A stretch of DNA of 64,000 nt from Brachionus manjavacas (GCA_019054805.1 JAHQIY010000006.1:248001-312000); one strand, 5' to 3'; numbered from the stretch's first letter, positions 1-12,225 are shown. Notes: generated by a model not told the origin, from the sequence alone. Made by a program: numbers and translations.

Positions 1-147
1 ATCTTAAAAAGTTAATTATTGCTTAAAAAAATAATATTTTTGAATTTTTTTTTTAGCCCTAATTTGAAATTTTATTTTAATTATGATCGTATTTTTAAAA
101 ATTAAAAATTTTAAAAAATTACATTATAAAATAAAAAATATACATAA

Positions 148-1917
148 ACGCCCGGAGGGGGTTTTTTAAACCCCTAAACTCCTATTTGAATTTAAATATA
201 TAATTTTCCTCATTTATTTTAAATCACATATTAATTTTAATTTAAATAAATAAAAATATAATGTCAAAGCGATTATCAGCTAATCTTGCCATGGAACAGC
301 TAACTAAAGCTAATGATGCTGATTCAGATCCTTCTGGGGAGTCTGATAATGATGAAGATACCTTTGAATCTGAAACATATCTTTTTGAGTTGTCAGATTC
401 AACAAACGATGAATCCGATGATGAAACTAATGTTGAAGCGTCTTTTGATTGTTCAAATGGTGAGCCACAAACTTCTGGGCTACCTTTAGAAATAGATAAA
501 ACATCAAAATCAGGTGTAATATGGGAAAAAATAAATGACGGTGATGAGAAAAAAATAAGAAAAAGGATTTCTTTAAATGAAAAAGCTGGTCCAACAAGTT
601 ATGCAACTACACGCTTAGATAAGAGTGCTTTGTCAGCTTTTTTACTAATTTTTGATTTGTCAATGCTGAAAATGGTGCTTGAATGGACAAATTTATTTGC
701 TCAGTCCATTGACCGAAACATTTCCTTTTCAAAAGAGGACATTCTTTTTTTTATTGGAGTTTTGCTAAGTAGAGGTGTTTTTTGTCCAGGAATCCCTTTA
801 AGAGAAATGTGGTCAAAAAACTATGGTTTACCAATAATTTCAAGTTTCATGTCTAGAAATCGCTTTTTACAAATTATGAAATACCTCCGATTTGACAATA
901 AGTCATCAAGATCAAAACGAGTTTCATTTGACAAATTTTGTATGGCGAGAGATATTTGGGAACGTTTGATTGAAAACTCAAAGGCCTGCTACCGACCACA
1001 ACAGTTTCTAACTGTTGATTAACAATTGTTACCATTAAAATGTAGATGTAGCTTCTTACAATATATGCCAAATAAACCTGATAAATTTGGCATAAAATTT
1101 TGTTTGTTAGTCGATGTTTCATCCAAATATGTTTTGAATGGCTTTCCATATTTAGGAAAAAATCATGACAAACCAAACGGAGAACTACAAGGAGAATACG
1201 TCGTCAAAAAATTAATGGAGCCTTATAAATATAAAGGATACTGTGTCTCTTCTGATAATTTTTTCACTTCCTATAGTCTAGTATTGCAACTACTTGAATT
1301 GAAAACAACGTTTGTTGGAACAATTAAAAAAAACAAACCTGAGCTCCAAAAAATCGTGAATTCAAAACAAAAAATTCATCACACATCATTTTATGAAGAT
1401 AAAAACGGTGTAGTACTTACAGTTTATCAAGGGAAAATTGACAAGAATGTGGTTGTCCTGAGTTCTTTTCATGAGTGTGTATCAGTTGATCATAATAATA
1501 AAAAAAAATTGTCTAATATTATAGATGGCTATAACAAAAAAAAATGGTGTTGATTGCGTTGACAGTATGACAAGGTTATATTCTCCCAAAGCTCAAACAC
1601 GAAGATGGCCAGTTCATGTGTTTTTCAACATTCTAAACATATGTGTCATAAACAGCTGGGTTCTATATAAAGAAGTGAATAATTCAAATATGCCTAGACG
1701 ATACTTCATTATTCAACTTGTAGAAGAGCTACTTGAGCATACTCAGAACATCCATTTACCACAATCAAAGCAGTCAAATGCTCAATCATCGAAACTTTCC
1801 AATTTTTTAAAAAAATTTTCTTCAACATTAGGTTAAAAATTGAAGGATTTAATGAGAGTTATTTTAAACCCCGCCCGTCGTTTAAGGAATAAAAATAATC
1901 GGGCGTTCTAGTGTTAA
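148..1917 (+). mobile_element. piggyBac-type DNA transposon, inactive
   Basis: The transposase relic is bracketed by a 7-bp inverted repeat: ACGCCCG at 148-154 and CGGGCGT at 1900-1906. A TTAA at 1914-1917 lies 7 bases outside the right repeat, and TTAA is the target used by piggyBac elements. The left side has no clean TTAA at the matching distance, so the exact termini are uncertain. C-rich and G-rich blocks (CCCC near 170, CCCCGCCCG near 1869) sit just inside both ends and stand out from the AT-rich surroundings. The boundaries are inference; the internal transposase identity is firm. Confidence 0.6.
261..1836 (+). pseudogene. piggyBac-like transposase (DDE_Tnp_1_7 family), broken
   Basis: Would encode a PGBD4-like transposase that cuts and pastes at TTAA. 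The acidic N-terminus (about residues 20-75, rich in D/E/S) precedes the core. The first catalytic Asp is the end of the motif FLTVD, and the next codon is an in-frame TAA (1020-1022) where relatives have Glu (GAA). Reading then continues in the same frame as QLLPLKCRCSF and onwards. The second catalytic Asp is in SSDNFFTS (about 1250). A frameshift at a run of nine A (near 1538) moves the last part, which holds GVDCVDSMTRLYS, into another frame. The C-terminus ends soon after LVEELLEHTQ with no cysteine-rich finger. ATG at 261 is the first start and follows AT-rich leader sequence. Two lesions make it inactive as read; the A-run one could be a sequencing slip. Confidence 0.85.
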
Positions 1918-2936
1918 ATATTCGAGGGTTCATCAAAAAAATAAGAACTCTCACCCTCTTGGTGAACAATATAGTGGGAGGAGTCATATTTTTTATTTTC
2001 ATTATAATTTTGGAACTTTGTTAGATATAAACGGCTTTAATTATTCTAAAGGATGATTAAACACTTTTGCGAAGAGCTAGTTTAACTCATTGTGCACGGC
2101 TAGGCAGTGTCAGAAGTATTGTTAAATAATCAAAATTAAATTGAAAGAAAAAATTATTTTGAATAAGTTGGTTTGATTTAATTTTTATTTTTACATGTGG
2201 ACAGACTATTTTAATAGATGATGTGTTTCAGAGACTGTTAAAAAAAGAATCAAAAAATGTAACAAAAAATGTTCTCAAGTCAAGTCGATGTTTTTAATTT
2301 TATTTTATTTAATGTCCGGACTTAGACTTTAATTTTAGTGACTTTGATTTTAACCAAGCCGGCACAATTAGCATCTGGAACGGCAAAAAATTGGCAAAGT
2401 AAAATTTTTGTTCAGTTTTCTCTTTTTGCTCAAAATTTCAAATGCGCAATTCAATTGCATTGCATTAGCAGTTATTTTAAATTGAAATTTGAAAGCTTAA
2501 AAATTTAAAAAATTGAACTTGAAAATAAAAAAAAAGTTATAGCTTGGACTTAAATTATCGTGACTTAGACTTAAAATTGTGATTAACAAACAAGTCTGGT
2601 TCATTTGCATTTTGTGTAAAGATTTACGGTTAACCCGTTAGGATTTCAACTTTCAAAAAATATTGATGATGCAAAGAATTTTAATACTCTCAAAGTTGGC
2701 TACATGAGAGCAGGAACTGTTTAAGTGCTTTGTGCTATTTAGACATTAATTTATGTTTTTAACAAATTTATTACTTCTACTAAAACAAAATTGATTTTAT
2801 TTTTTTATTCAATCAAATCAATAATCAATTGAAATCTTATTTAAAAAATTTAAATCTATTTTAACACGGCTAAAAAGGCAACATTATAACACGTCCATCA
2901 CACAATACTATGTTGTAGTAAAGAGGAAAAATCTAT
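1918..2936. other. AT-rich intergenic stretch, nothing recognised
   Basis: No reading frame with family resemblance, no repeat structure beyond short A and T runs, and no RNA gene was seen. Short words such as gacttagact recur near 2318 and 2565 but form no clear unit. Confidence 0.5.
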
Positions 2937-3955
2937 ATTCTACAAACAGCTACAAAGAATTATATACTTCATGCGCGACATGAACATCGTCAGTGATAGC
3001 AATTGGTTTGAGAAATGCATGGGTACCCATAGTTGCCGAGAAAGAAACAACAATGATGAAAGACTAGTGATGTTGGTTACGGACTGCTTGGTTAACCAAT
3101 ATTGTACATTTTGATTAACCAATGTCCGGTTAGCCAAAATTTAGTTAACCAAAAATCTGGTTAGCCAAAAATTAAGTTAAAATTTGTATTTGTAAATTTT
3201 AGATTCGGTTTAAGTTATTCAAATAAATTCTTATTTAATAAAAAAATAACTCATTTAAATGATTTATTGAAAAGGATTCCTTATACTTTTGCAAAAATAA
3301 AATTAAAATTCTTGTTGTCAAATTTTTTCAGAATTTTGAAGAATGTTTGAAAGCATTGTTCATTTTTAGTAGCTTTGTTGTTTTACTCAAAGAAATTGTT
3401 TAATTGTTTTTTGACTAGGAGGAAAAGTCCGACAGAATTATGTAGAAGACTAAACAAGTCAATTCGCTATGACTAAAAATAACTCAGTACAGATTTTTTA
3501 AGCTTACGAGTAAGTTTGAAAATTAATTTGCGATAAAAAAACAGATACAAATTAGATAGAATTGTTAAAAAAGAAAGGGACTGTAAAAAAGTTTAAGGAG
3601 TTTCATCACAAAATCTATTCAATTTTTAAAAGAGAGCTTTATTGGTTTATTTTGTTCAACGAGCCTTTCCTAGACTCATTTTTCAAATCTCTTTAGTTAT
3701 AGTTTCAATAAAAAACAACTTTTGGACCAAAATCATCTAAAAGAAAAATTACCAGATGTGTTCGACTGGATTTAATATGAATAACTAAAAATTAAATCAA
3801 TAATCGAATTTTTGGTTAACCAAATTTTGGCTTACCAAAATTTGCTAACCACAAAACCAACATCACTATGAAAGACTAGTAGATTTGTACTTTGCCAACA
3901 ACCTCTGTATAGATGGAATTATGTTTCAGCACAGATATAAACACAAACTGATGAT
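2937..3955 (+). pseudogene. Non-LTR retrotransposon endonuclease fragment, split by a MITE
   Basis: Plus-strand translation from 2937 gives FYKQLQRIIYFMRDMN followed by an SDSNWFEKCMGTHSCRERNNNDERL segment. After the MITE at 3066-3867 it resumes as VDLYFANNLCIDGIMFQHR and HKLMMITRS. This is the order seen in apurinic-type endonucleases of craniofac/RTE-like retroposons (MGD-NA, then NDNGERL-DFC, then a GGT-F-H pattern, then HK-TW-SP). Counting one copy of the 10-bp target duplication, the frame runs through without interruption. The fragment lacks start, stop and the rest of ORF2, so it is a dead insert. The minus-strand frame across 2940-3137 is a shadow. Confidence 0.7.
3066..3867. mobile_element. 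802-bp MITE with 10-bp target site duplication
   Basis: The left end AGTGATGTTGGTT (3066-3078) is the exact inverse of the right end AACCAACATCACT (3855-3867, allowing for flanking bases). The direct repeat ATGAAAGACT flanks it at 3056-3065 and 3868-3877. A 9-11 bp duplication suits Mutator-like elements better than hAT (8 bp). Both subterminal regions carry several copies of GGTTA(A/G)CCAA-type words, many palindromic (TTGGTTAACCAA near 3099 and 3813). The interior is AT-rich with no transposase, so it must have been moved by an enzyme supplied elsewhere. MULE transposase relics do exist in this window, but no link is shown. Confidence 0.85.
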
Positions 3956-3965
3956 GATCACCAGA

Positions 3966-6244
3966 TCCCAAGAAAACTTTAAATCACTTGATCTTGATCA
4001 TTTGATCAAATAATGATCAACACATTATGGAATTATTACTTAAATGACACCAAAGTATTCAGAGAATAGTAAAATCGACTTTTCAGAATTTTTGTAGATT
4101 TGAGAGAATTTATTATTTTTTTTTAATTTCTCCTTGAATTAATAGTTATTTGATTCTATTTTAATTTATTCTTTTATTTAGATTATAAAAAAATTCTCCA
4201 TAATTTACTTATTTGCTTACTCATTTCAATTAACTTAAGTCTTTTTCATTTTCAATGCTAATTCTTTTGAAAATCTTTAATTATTCGGTTCCAGTAAAGT
4301 CTCTTGTAAATGTGGTTGAGGAACCTTTGTTCAATAATGTATCGGTGTTAGCTGTTTACAAGTTTCTTTTAAATCTATTTTATTTAATTTTACAAGTTCA
4401 GAATTAATGGTTTAATTTTTTATCTTATTTTTTTTAATATGGTAACACAGCCTAAATGTATTTAATGTAAATTCGGTGACGTAATTTGAAAAACCGAAAT
4501 ATATCAGTCGTTTTATTTTTTTTTTAAACAACCCACATATTCTTGTAGATCTTGAAGAGAGGAATCCAAATATATATATGAAATATTTTTTAAAAATTTT
4601 TAACCTTTTTTTTTTAATTCAAAGTTTTTTTTCGGTAGAATTTTTCAAATTAGTAATTATGTTTGACAATATCACCTCAATACCCAAAAATCCCACCCAT
4701 TTACCCCTAAAAATAAAATATTTAACATAATTAGACTGAAAGGACTAAAATGATCACAATGACGTCATTTTTTATGAAAAATTTAAAAATTTGTTTCTCA
4801 TTTTTTTACAAAAATAAATTTGATTTTATTTGATAAAAATATTCATTCTGTGTTATCAATAATCGTCAATATTTTATGAAAATGGATCAGAACAAACAAA
4901 AAGAAGTTAAAAAAAATGGAAGATCTTGTAAACGCAAAAAAAGATGTTTTTGAAAAAAAATTGAACACTACTCAAGCTTTAAATTTATACAACATTCCGA
5001 GACAGATCTTTTTAACTAATCTTTTTAACTAGAAAAAAATCAAACATAAAATTTATTTTGAATTCGTTAATAATTCGTTTAAATTTTTTCCTAAATAGTT
5101 ATGTTTTAGCGTATATTTAAAAGAATAATAATAAAGAATATTTTAAATATTTATATTTTTAAAAATAACACTTAAAATCCTTTTTTTAATTATTATCGGG
5201 CTAATTGGGTGAATTCGGTGAATATTCTGGAGAAGAGGTTAGTTTTGGGGCAAAATATATATGGTTTTCGGGGTATTTCGGTTAACCCAATTATCCCTAT
5301 TAGCCCTAACATAATTAACCGCAGGAGGTAAATGGGTGAGTCAAAAAAATAGGTCTAATTCGGTCACAATTTTTGGAGTTTTCGAACAAAATGGGATCGT
5401 TTTATGCAATAAAAAAAATTGGTCACCCGGTTAGGCTCATTTACCATAAAATGTTTTAAATTTTATTTTATTTATAGATTTATTTTTTTTAGTTAATCTG
5501 CTTTAAGGGAAGTAAAAATCAAAAGAATAAAATAATAACATGTATAATATAAGTTGAAGTAATAATTTTTTTTATCTTTTGAAGATTTTAAAATAAATTT
5601 TACTAATCGCCAGAATTGAAATCATTAAAAGATAAACTCGATTTTACTCAAATATTTTACTAGCGTCAAAACTTCACTTTAATTCTAAAACTGTTTAAAA
5701 TTTAGAGAAAATGATTGAATTACTAATATCTGAAATTGAAAGAATAACAAATTACCATAAACTTATTCACTTCAATAATTTTTGAACAATTAACTTGAAA
5801 AAACAAAACAAAAATGAGCATTTTAGCGTCTAGATCGATGTTTTCCAGGCACTTAAAAAGTTTTGAATCTGCGAATATAAGATCAAAATTTTTTTGAAAC
5901 AACAAATCTAAAAAATTCTGTAATTCTTTTAGCATTTGATTATTTTATCAAAAATTTAATATTTTTCTATTTAAAATTTTTTCAATGTATTTGATACCAA
6001 TAGCAGCATTTTTTTGCAGAACTAAAAGTTTTCAAAAAAAAAACAGTTAAACCAAGAAAAAAAGCTATTTATTGATAAACGATAAATAAATAGCGAAAAA
6101 ATTCTGTTTTTTATACTTTGAGAAAATAAAAGCAATTAAAAATCTTATTTTGGCAATTTATTTTATTTGTTTATTTTTGTTGTAAAAGCAGAGATTTTAA
6201 ATTTTTACTACTTGATCAGGCAAAAGCGGAAGTAACTGGAATAA
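3966..6244. other. AT-rich non-coding DNA with nested inverted repeats
   Basis: No coding resemblance was found. The exception to plain AT-rich sequence is 4690-5340: CACCCATTTACC at 4694-4705 is mirrored by GGTAAATGGGTG at 5327-5338, with a smaller inverted repeat inside at 5198-5306. The short frame at 5723-5935 on the minus strand has no recognisable features and is probably chance. Confidence 0.5.
5198..5306. repeat. Imperfect inverted repeat, possible small MITE
   Basis: The 22 bases from 5198 (GGGCTAATTGGG...) match the reverse complement of 5285-5306 at 18 of 22 positions. About 65 bases separate the arms. The arms are G-rich in an AT-rich region. It may be a hairpin element or the end of the larger structure delimited at 4694 and 5338. 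No target duplication was identified. Confidence 0.45.
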
Positions 6245-6304
6245 ATAATCTGATCATCCGTGTTCGAGTGTCAATGGCACTTTAATACATAAATGAATAA
6301 ATAA
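6245..6304 (+). mobile_element. Possible orphan non-LTR 3' tail
   Basis: A short block, gtgttcgagtgtcaatggca followed by ctttaatac, runs into ATAAATGAATAAATAAC. This is the style of the (TAAA)n tails that end several retroposon families in this window (GCTCGGTACAGA family; GCCTATGAGGCTT family). No coding part of the parent element precedes it, as expected from extreme 5' truncation. The assignment is by analogy only. Confidence 0.35.
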
Positions 6305-9264
6305 CTTAATTGCGCTCTTTGCCAACATCCACCTCTTAAGTTTTCTTTACTTAAAATAACTTGTCGCATAGAACGCATCCAGTTTCAATTAAAAAACAAT
6401 GTAGTCAAATTTCGAAGGCTTTCACAAAATGTCTTGGTGAAATCTAGCTCATTTCGTAGTTTTTAATTAATTTAGTAAAAGAGCAAAACTTTACAGTCAA
6501 CCATTTGTATGTTTTTATTTATTTGATAAAGCTTCTCATTTAGATTAATTAAAAAAGTCTTCAATTTTCAGAAATGAATTGAATTATAGCTGAATTTATT
6601 GCTTGCCAAATTAAATGGTCCACTCAGACAAAATGCGAAAAATCGATACCTAAAAGAAAACTTGGTGGAAGCAAAAACTGCATTACTTTTATGATTTAAA
6701 AAGTTTTAAGTAAATAATTGATTAATTAGATTTTTTCATGTATATGAATTATTAATTTTTCTTTATTTTTTCTTTCTATTTTTCAAATATTGTCAACACA
6801 AGCATAAATAAAGAATTGTGCTTTTATTTTTTTCTAGAATATTTTCCAAATTTTAATTCAATTATCTTAGTTGGAATTCGAAAATGTAAACAGAATCTCC
6901 AAATAAAAATTGGGATATTTTAATTTAAAATAAAAAGGCTTGAGCGTTAAAATTTTTTAAAATGAAAGATTGATCAAAATCGAGCATTTTTAGATAATTT
7001 AAAAGAAGGAAAACTGCCAATTTATTAACTAATAAAGAATTTTTTTTATTATAAAATTTAGAATTTATGGCAAAAATTAATTTAATTTTAAGATGCTAAA
7101 TAGATAAAAAATGAGGCCTATTTAACAATATTATATTGAATTTTTTTATTAATGCTCTGACATAATTTCCGTCAAAGAAATCTCATTTTTTAAACTGTAG
7201 TTAGATACCAAGTGTTTTTGCTGCTTCTTCTTGAGATTTATAATTTTCTCTTTAAAATTCAGGCTTTAACAATTAATATCGTATTTCTTAAGTGAACAAA
7301 ATACAAGATTTAATGGATGAATTTACCACTCTTTTGTTCTAAATCGACATCCATCACAAATATTTAATTTCTATCAATTAGATCAAAAATAAGTTTTAAA
7401 ATTTTATTTATTAAAAATGGCAGATTCCACGCCAATTATGGGTGTTTTAATCGAGAATAAATGAGAGATCACTTTTCCACTTGCCTTGTTTAAAGAAAAG
7501 TTTTGTTTTTAAAATAATAAATAATAGTTCGGGAGATATTACATAAATAAAGCCAAAAGGTTTGTTTAAAAACTAATTTTAGCTTCGATAAAATTTAGAG
7601 GACTGCACTTAGATTAAGGTCCCTAAAGTCAGTAAAAAGCATCAGTCACTCATTTATTAATTTATTAATAAACAAACCCTTGAGTCTTGAATGAAAAAAT
7701 AATCTTTATTTCAAAAAAGTTACCGTTTTTATTTTATTTAAAATGCTTCGGTTTTATAATTCAATGAAAATTTAATTCTTTATTGGAAATTTTAACAATC
7801 TATGAAGATCTAGAAAATTAATGCAGATCAATGGATACATCCTTGACGTATTTTGACCTCTATCTTAATTTAAAAATATTCAAAGGCACCCTCTCAGAGA
7901 TATGTATGTATCTCTGTGAACACTGTCAAATTTTTTCCTAAAAATTTTTTTATACAAAAATAATTTTAAGTTCCTTTTTTCTCTTTTTTTTAATGATATA
8001 AGCTGATAAATTCTAAAATTAAATAAAATTTTTTTTTTGACTATTTATCATTTTAGCCCCTTCTAGATGCAAAAAATAAAGAATGCTAATTTTTAGATAA
8101 GTTTTAATCTTCACAGTTGAATTGATAGTTTTCAATATTTTTCAAAGAAAGGGTTGAGTAGTATTTTGAACGGATACTCCCAGAAATGGCACTCTTTTGG
8201 CATTGATCTGCGTTTTTTTGAAGATGACCATCAAAAGTTAAAAGTCGAATGAGGCCCAAGGCAATGCGTTGCTTATTTCCTATACACTATTATAAAAAGC
8301 ATATTTTTTTTAATTCTATTTTTTGTAAAATTTTAGAAATCATTCAAATTAGATTATTATTTTTTATTAAGTTTTATTTTTAGGCCGAGTTGTACCAAGA
8401 AAACAAAATTCTTAATATTGATTTCATTAAATGTCGCTCAAACCGTAAAAGCATTCAATTAGCTTTTAACAGAATAAATTTTTTTAGATTTAAATAAAAA
8501 AATGTACCATTGAGAGTTTGGGTCAAAAAAAAAATTTCTTAATGCTTATACACGTTACTTTTTTTTAAACAAAATTTGATAAGCGTAAGCAAAATAAATA
8601 AATTTGTATATCTAAAGAATAAATAACTAATTGATAAGTTTTTTTGACTTTATTTCAGATATGACAAAACTTTTTCTTTGATTTTAGTACAAAAAAATTT
8701 TTAAAATTTTCAATTTATTTTATAATTTTTAGAATATTTAGCTTTGCTATAATTTTTTTTGCTAAAACTTCACCATCGCATTTGACTTTGACATAAAATT
8801 TATACTTTTTTTAAAATTAACTCGAAAATTCAAAAAAATGCCAAAATGTCCATGGATAGACAATGAGATTAAATTTTAAAAAACAATTTTCCTTTTTGTA
8901 CTTTATAATAATTTTATTAGGAAATCAAAAGAAGTCAAAAATCATCAGATTTTTGTATCAAATAATGTTTGTTTCCAATGATCTAATATCTTATATAAAA
9001 TAGCTAACAGACAATTACATAATTAAAATGTGCCATAGACAGGATTGAATTTTACTTAAGTCTGTCACTAGATCCGCTTTCAATTTATCACAAATAAAAT
9101 AAATATGATAGCATTTTTTAAATTGTTTTAAATTGAAAGGATAAAGTTTAACTCCTTTGAGTTTCTTTTAAAATTGTATTAATAAAAATAAGCGCTCGAG
9201 GAAAATATTAACAATAGTTATTCAAAATTAACTTTTAATCTAAGTGTTGAGGTTTTACCTCGTG
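6305..9264. other. Long AT-rich non-coding stretch
   Basis: I see no recognisable gene, RNA gene or repeat array here. A slightly less AT-rich patch at 8160-8280 has no frame longer than a few dozen codons and no family resemblance. Confidence 0.5.
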
Positions 9265-9290
9265 TTTATTTTCTACCTAAGGTTTAGGGG

Positions 9291-9489
9291 TTCTTTAATT
9301 AAAAGAATTGTTTATTGTTGGGCCTTCAGGCCTAGTTTATTAAACGAAACGTGGTTATAGAAAAGAGTGGTGGTTTTAGATAAAAAAATATAATGGGTTG
9401 CATTTATAGTGTAATATTTTCTAGACCTTCACTTGCGTGAGGGACTAGTGAATATTACTCTTTTTGTGAAGTTGTGTATGAAACCACAA
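9291..9489. other. Cluster of four short hairpins in a GC-raised island
   Basis: Four stem-forming segments lie within 200 bases: TTCTTTAATTAAAAGAA (9291-9307), GGCCTTCAGGCC (9321-9332), CTAGACCTTCAC-TTGC-GTGAGGGACTAG arms at 9421-9432 and 9437-9448 (10 of 12 pairs), and GTTGTG/CACAAC (9471-9476, 9484-9489). The island is visibly richer in G and C than its neighbours. It could be a structured non-coding RNA or the body of a small transposon. There is no hammerhead core or tRNA-like box that I can see. Confidence 0.35.
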
Positions 9490-9764
9490 CATAAGGGAAA
9501 AATTAATTTTTTTGTAGCTAAATAAACCAGATTTTAGCAACGATTTAAATTAAATTTCGGGGTCATGACTTCTTTAAATTAAAAAATTTTCACTGTTAGA
9601 TTTTAAAACTAAAAAAAACAATTTAAATTAATTTAAAAAAACATTTAAAATTTTAAATTTTAAAACCTTTTCTCAAGAAAATTTTTTCTTGAAAAAAAAT
9701 AATTTTAAGTGATTTAGAAAAATAATTTAAAGCTTTGCAAAGTTTATTTATAAACATTTTTCTC

Positions 9765-10241
9765 TCATATTATTACTTTTTCAATCCGACTTTTTCCATC
9801 TTCCATTAGAGTCGGTATTGATGCTAGGCTGATTTCACGCAGACATTTTAGTATCCTGAGCTTCAATCGATGAAGTTTTTTTCTTTCATAGGCATCTTTG
9901 TAGACTATCCCTTTGAATACTGACCAAAAACCTTCAATAAGTCTAGTTTAAGGCAAATTTGCAGTGTTATCCATCTTGTCCACATGATCGATTGAATTTT
10001 CGATCATTAAGTATAATGACGCTTCAGCGTATTTAGAACTCGCCAAGTAGGGCCAGAATATAAAATTTTTGTCTGAATGATACTTATTGATGAACGAAAT
10101 ATGACTTTGAAGCAGCTTTATTTTTTTTAAACCGATATAATGGAAGGAATGCACATTGATTAGGAAGTACCTGAAGGGAAGCGGATATTTGATTAAATGG
10201 GATGATTTAAAGCATAAAATAAGAAAAAAATTTTGTATCAA
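9765..10241 (-). pseudogene. Tc1/mariner (IS630-like) transposase, C-terminal DDE part
   Basis: The minus-strand reading contains FINKYHSDKNFIFWPYLASS, the classic segment around the second catalytic residue (relatives read FWPDLASSHY, here Asp is replaced by Tyr). It is followed by IDHVDKMDNTANLP, an in-frame TAA where relatives have Gln, then TRLIEGFWSVFKGIVYKDAY. The last motif keeps the Glu of the third catalytic position (IE-FW). The tail KLRILKCLREI and onwards also fits this family, ending at a TGA at 9765. No N-terminal helix-turn-helix was found upstream, so the copy is truncated as well as interrupted. Confidence 0.75.
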
Positions 10242-12225
10242 TTATTTTTTATCATGCATTTCTAAAGGGAAATTATAAAAAAAATATAAATTTTACCATT
10301 AAAGTAAAATTTTTTGGCAAAGAAAAATATCAAAGAAGGCTTTATTAATTGAGTGGAAATTTAAATGCACATTTATACGGATATTTTGATTTTTATTAAA
10401 TCATAAATTTCACTAGATCCTGTTTCTTACACCAAAATCAGAATAATAAAATGATATATTGCCTTTTTTTTCTAACTTAGGTTTTGTGAATTTTCTTATA
10501 TTTAATACAAAATATTTTTTCAAAAGACTTGGATGAAATTTAGATTTTGATTTGCGTAAATTCTAATTATCTTTTTAAAATGCTTCTAATAGAAAATTTT
10601 TTAAATTAGTTAAGTAATCACTTAATTATCAATATATTTTGAAAAAAGCATTCTTTTTTAAAAATCATTAATTATTGAATTTTTTTTAATCTAGATATTT
10701 TTAAAAACGTTTTCTTAGGGTTTATTGTTGAATTAAATTAATGAGATAATAAATTTTAAAGTAATGAATGCCTTGCAATAATTATCTATTATATAAGGCC
10801 AACTGGACATCTATTTGGTAAATAAATAATTAAAATTGGTCAGAAAATATGCAAAAATAAATCGCACGACCACGATTAAATTTATTTGAAAACTATGAAA
10901 ATGACCAAGATAATGTAAGGGCTGGGTTAATCAAAGTTACTAAAAATTCACATTTTAATAAATACATATCATTGAACACCACTGGAAGATGATTTTTAAG
11001 AAAAAAAACTTAACAAAAAATGATGCAAATAAAATTTTTTTTTAATTTTTTTCTATGATATTTGATTTTTTTAACCTATGGTTGAAAGATTTTTGAAGAA
11101 TTTTTTAATTTTAAAATTTCAGAATCATGTTTTTATTTTTTGTGTCTGCAAAACCCAAATTTTTTTCCATTGTAGAATTGTGCAAAACGTCTTTGTTTCG
11201 CTTAAAACGAAAATATTTCCCTTTGAAATTTAATAATTAAAAATTTACTTTAACTATTTTTTAATAAGTTTTGATCATAAAATTCTACAAACCAAAATCG
11301 AATTATTTAATAATGAGAATTAATTTTATTAATCATTTATTAAATGAAAAAAATGTCTTTATTTAATAAAAAGTTTATTTTTTAAATATCTTTATGCTTT
11401 TAAAGGTTCTTTTGCTTGAACTAACCGATGAATGCAAGTTTGTTTGTTTGTATTGTAAAAAAAATTTATTAAAAATTAAATATCCTTTTTATGAATTTTA
11501 ACAGTAATAAATTAATTTATTGAAGTGATCAATTAAGACATTCCATTTTATGGAATGCATTAGCTGGGAATTTGAGTTTTTAAATATAAAAGATTTATAG
11601 GTGCTTATGTAATTGTAATGATCCGCCTTTACTAAGCCTGTTCCCTAACCAGAGGTATTCAGTGACTCAGGTGGGGATTAATTAATTTCAAGAAAAAAAG
11701 GGAAATTTGTTGGGTAAATTTTTTATCGGGATCTCAATTATCAAATTACAAGTGAATTATTAAAAGTAAAATACAGAAAAAAAATTAAATTAAAAGACCA
11801 AAGAAAAAAATTTGCTTAATTTTAGGCTCTAACGTTATGCTTAACTATATAAATAAATTTTTAACTAAAATTTGAAATTTTCAAGAATATTTTGAAAAAC
11901 TTTATTTTTCTAAGTGTCTTAATAAATTTAGAATATAAGATTCAAAATATTTATAATACAAAATTCTTTAATTTTTATTTTAATTTTTCTGGAATCTAAT
12001 ATTCTGCTGATGTCATTTTTACAAATTGAAAGTGACAAAAATAGAGCTCATAGTAAGTTAAAAAAAAAAAAGGAATTTAATTTTTTTTTTCTCTTTCTGA
12101 CTCTTAAGTTTATTCCCGTAGATGATCGAAATCATAATAATAGTACCTACATCGAAATCATAATAGTAGAAAATGTATTAAAAGTATTATTGTTCTGAAC
12201 AACAGTGTTTTATTTTTCTTTATAA
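10242..12225. other. AT-rich non-coding stretch
   Basis: No gene recognised. The frame at 12010-12198 is low-complexity (Lys and Phe runs) and contains a short direct repeat, atcgaaatcataata, twice near 12126 and 12151. It leads into the pogo-like terminus at 12226, so this end may belong to that element's body. Confidence 0.45.

Noticed and set aside
2940-3137. 65-codon minus-strand frame
   Set aside because: Antisense of the endonuclease fragment and MITE end; no features of its own.
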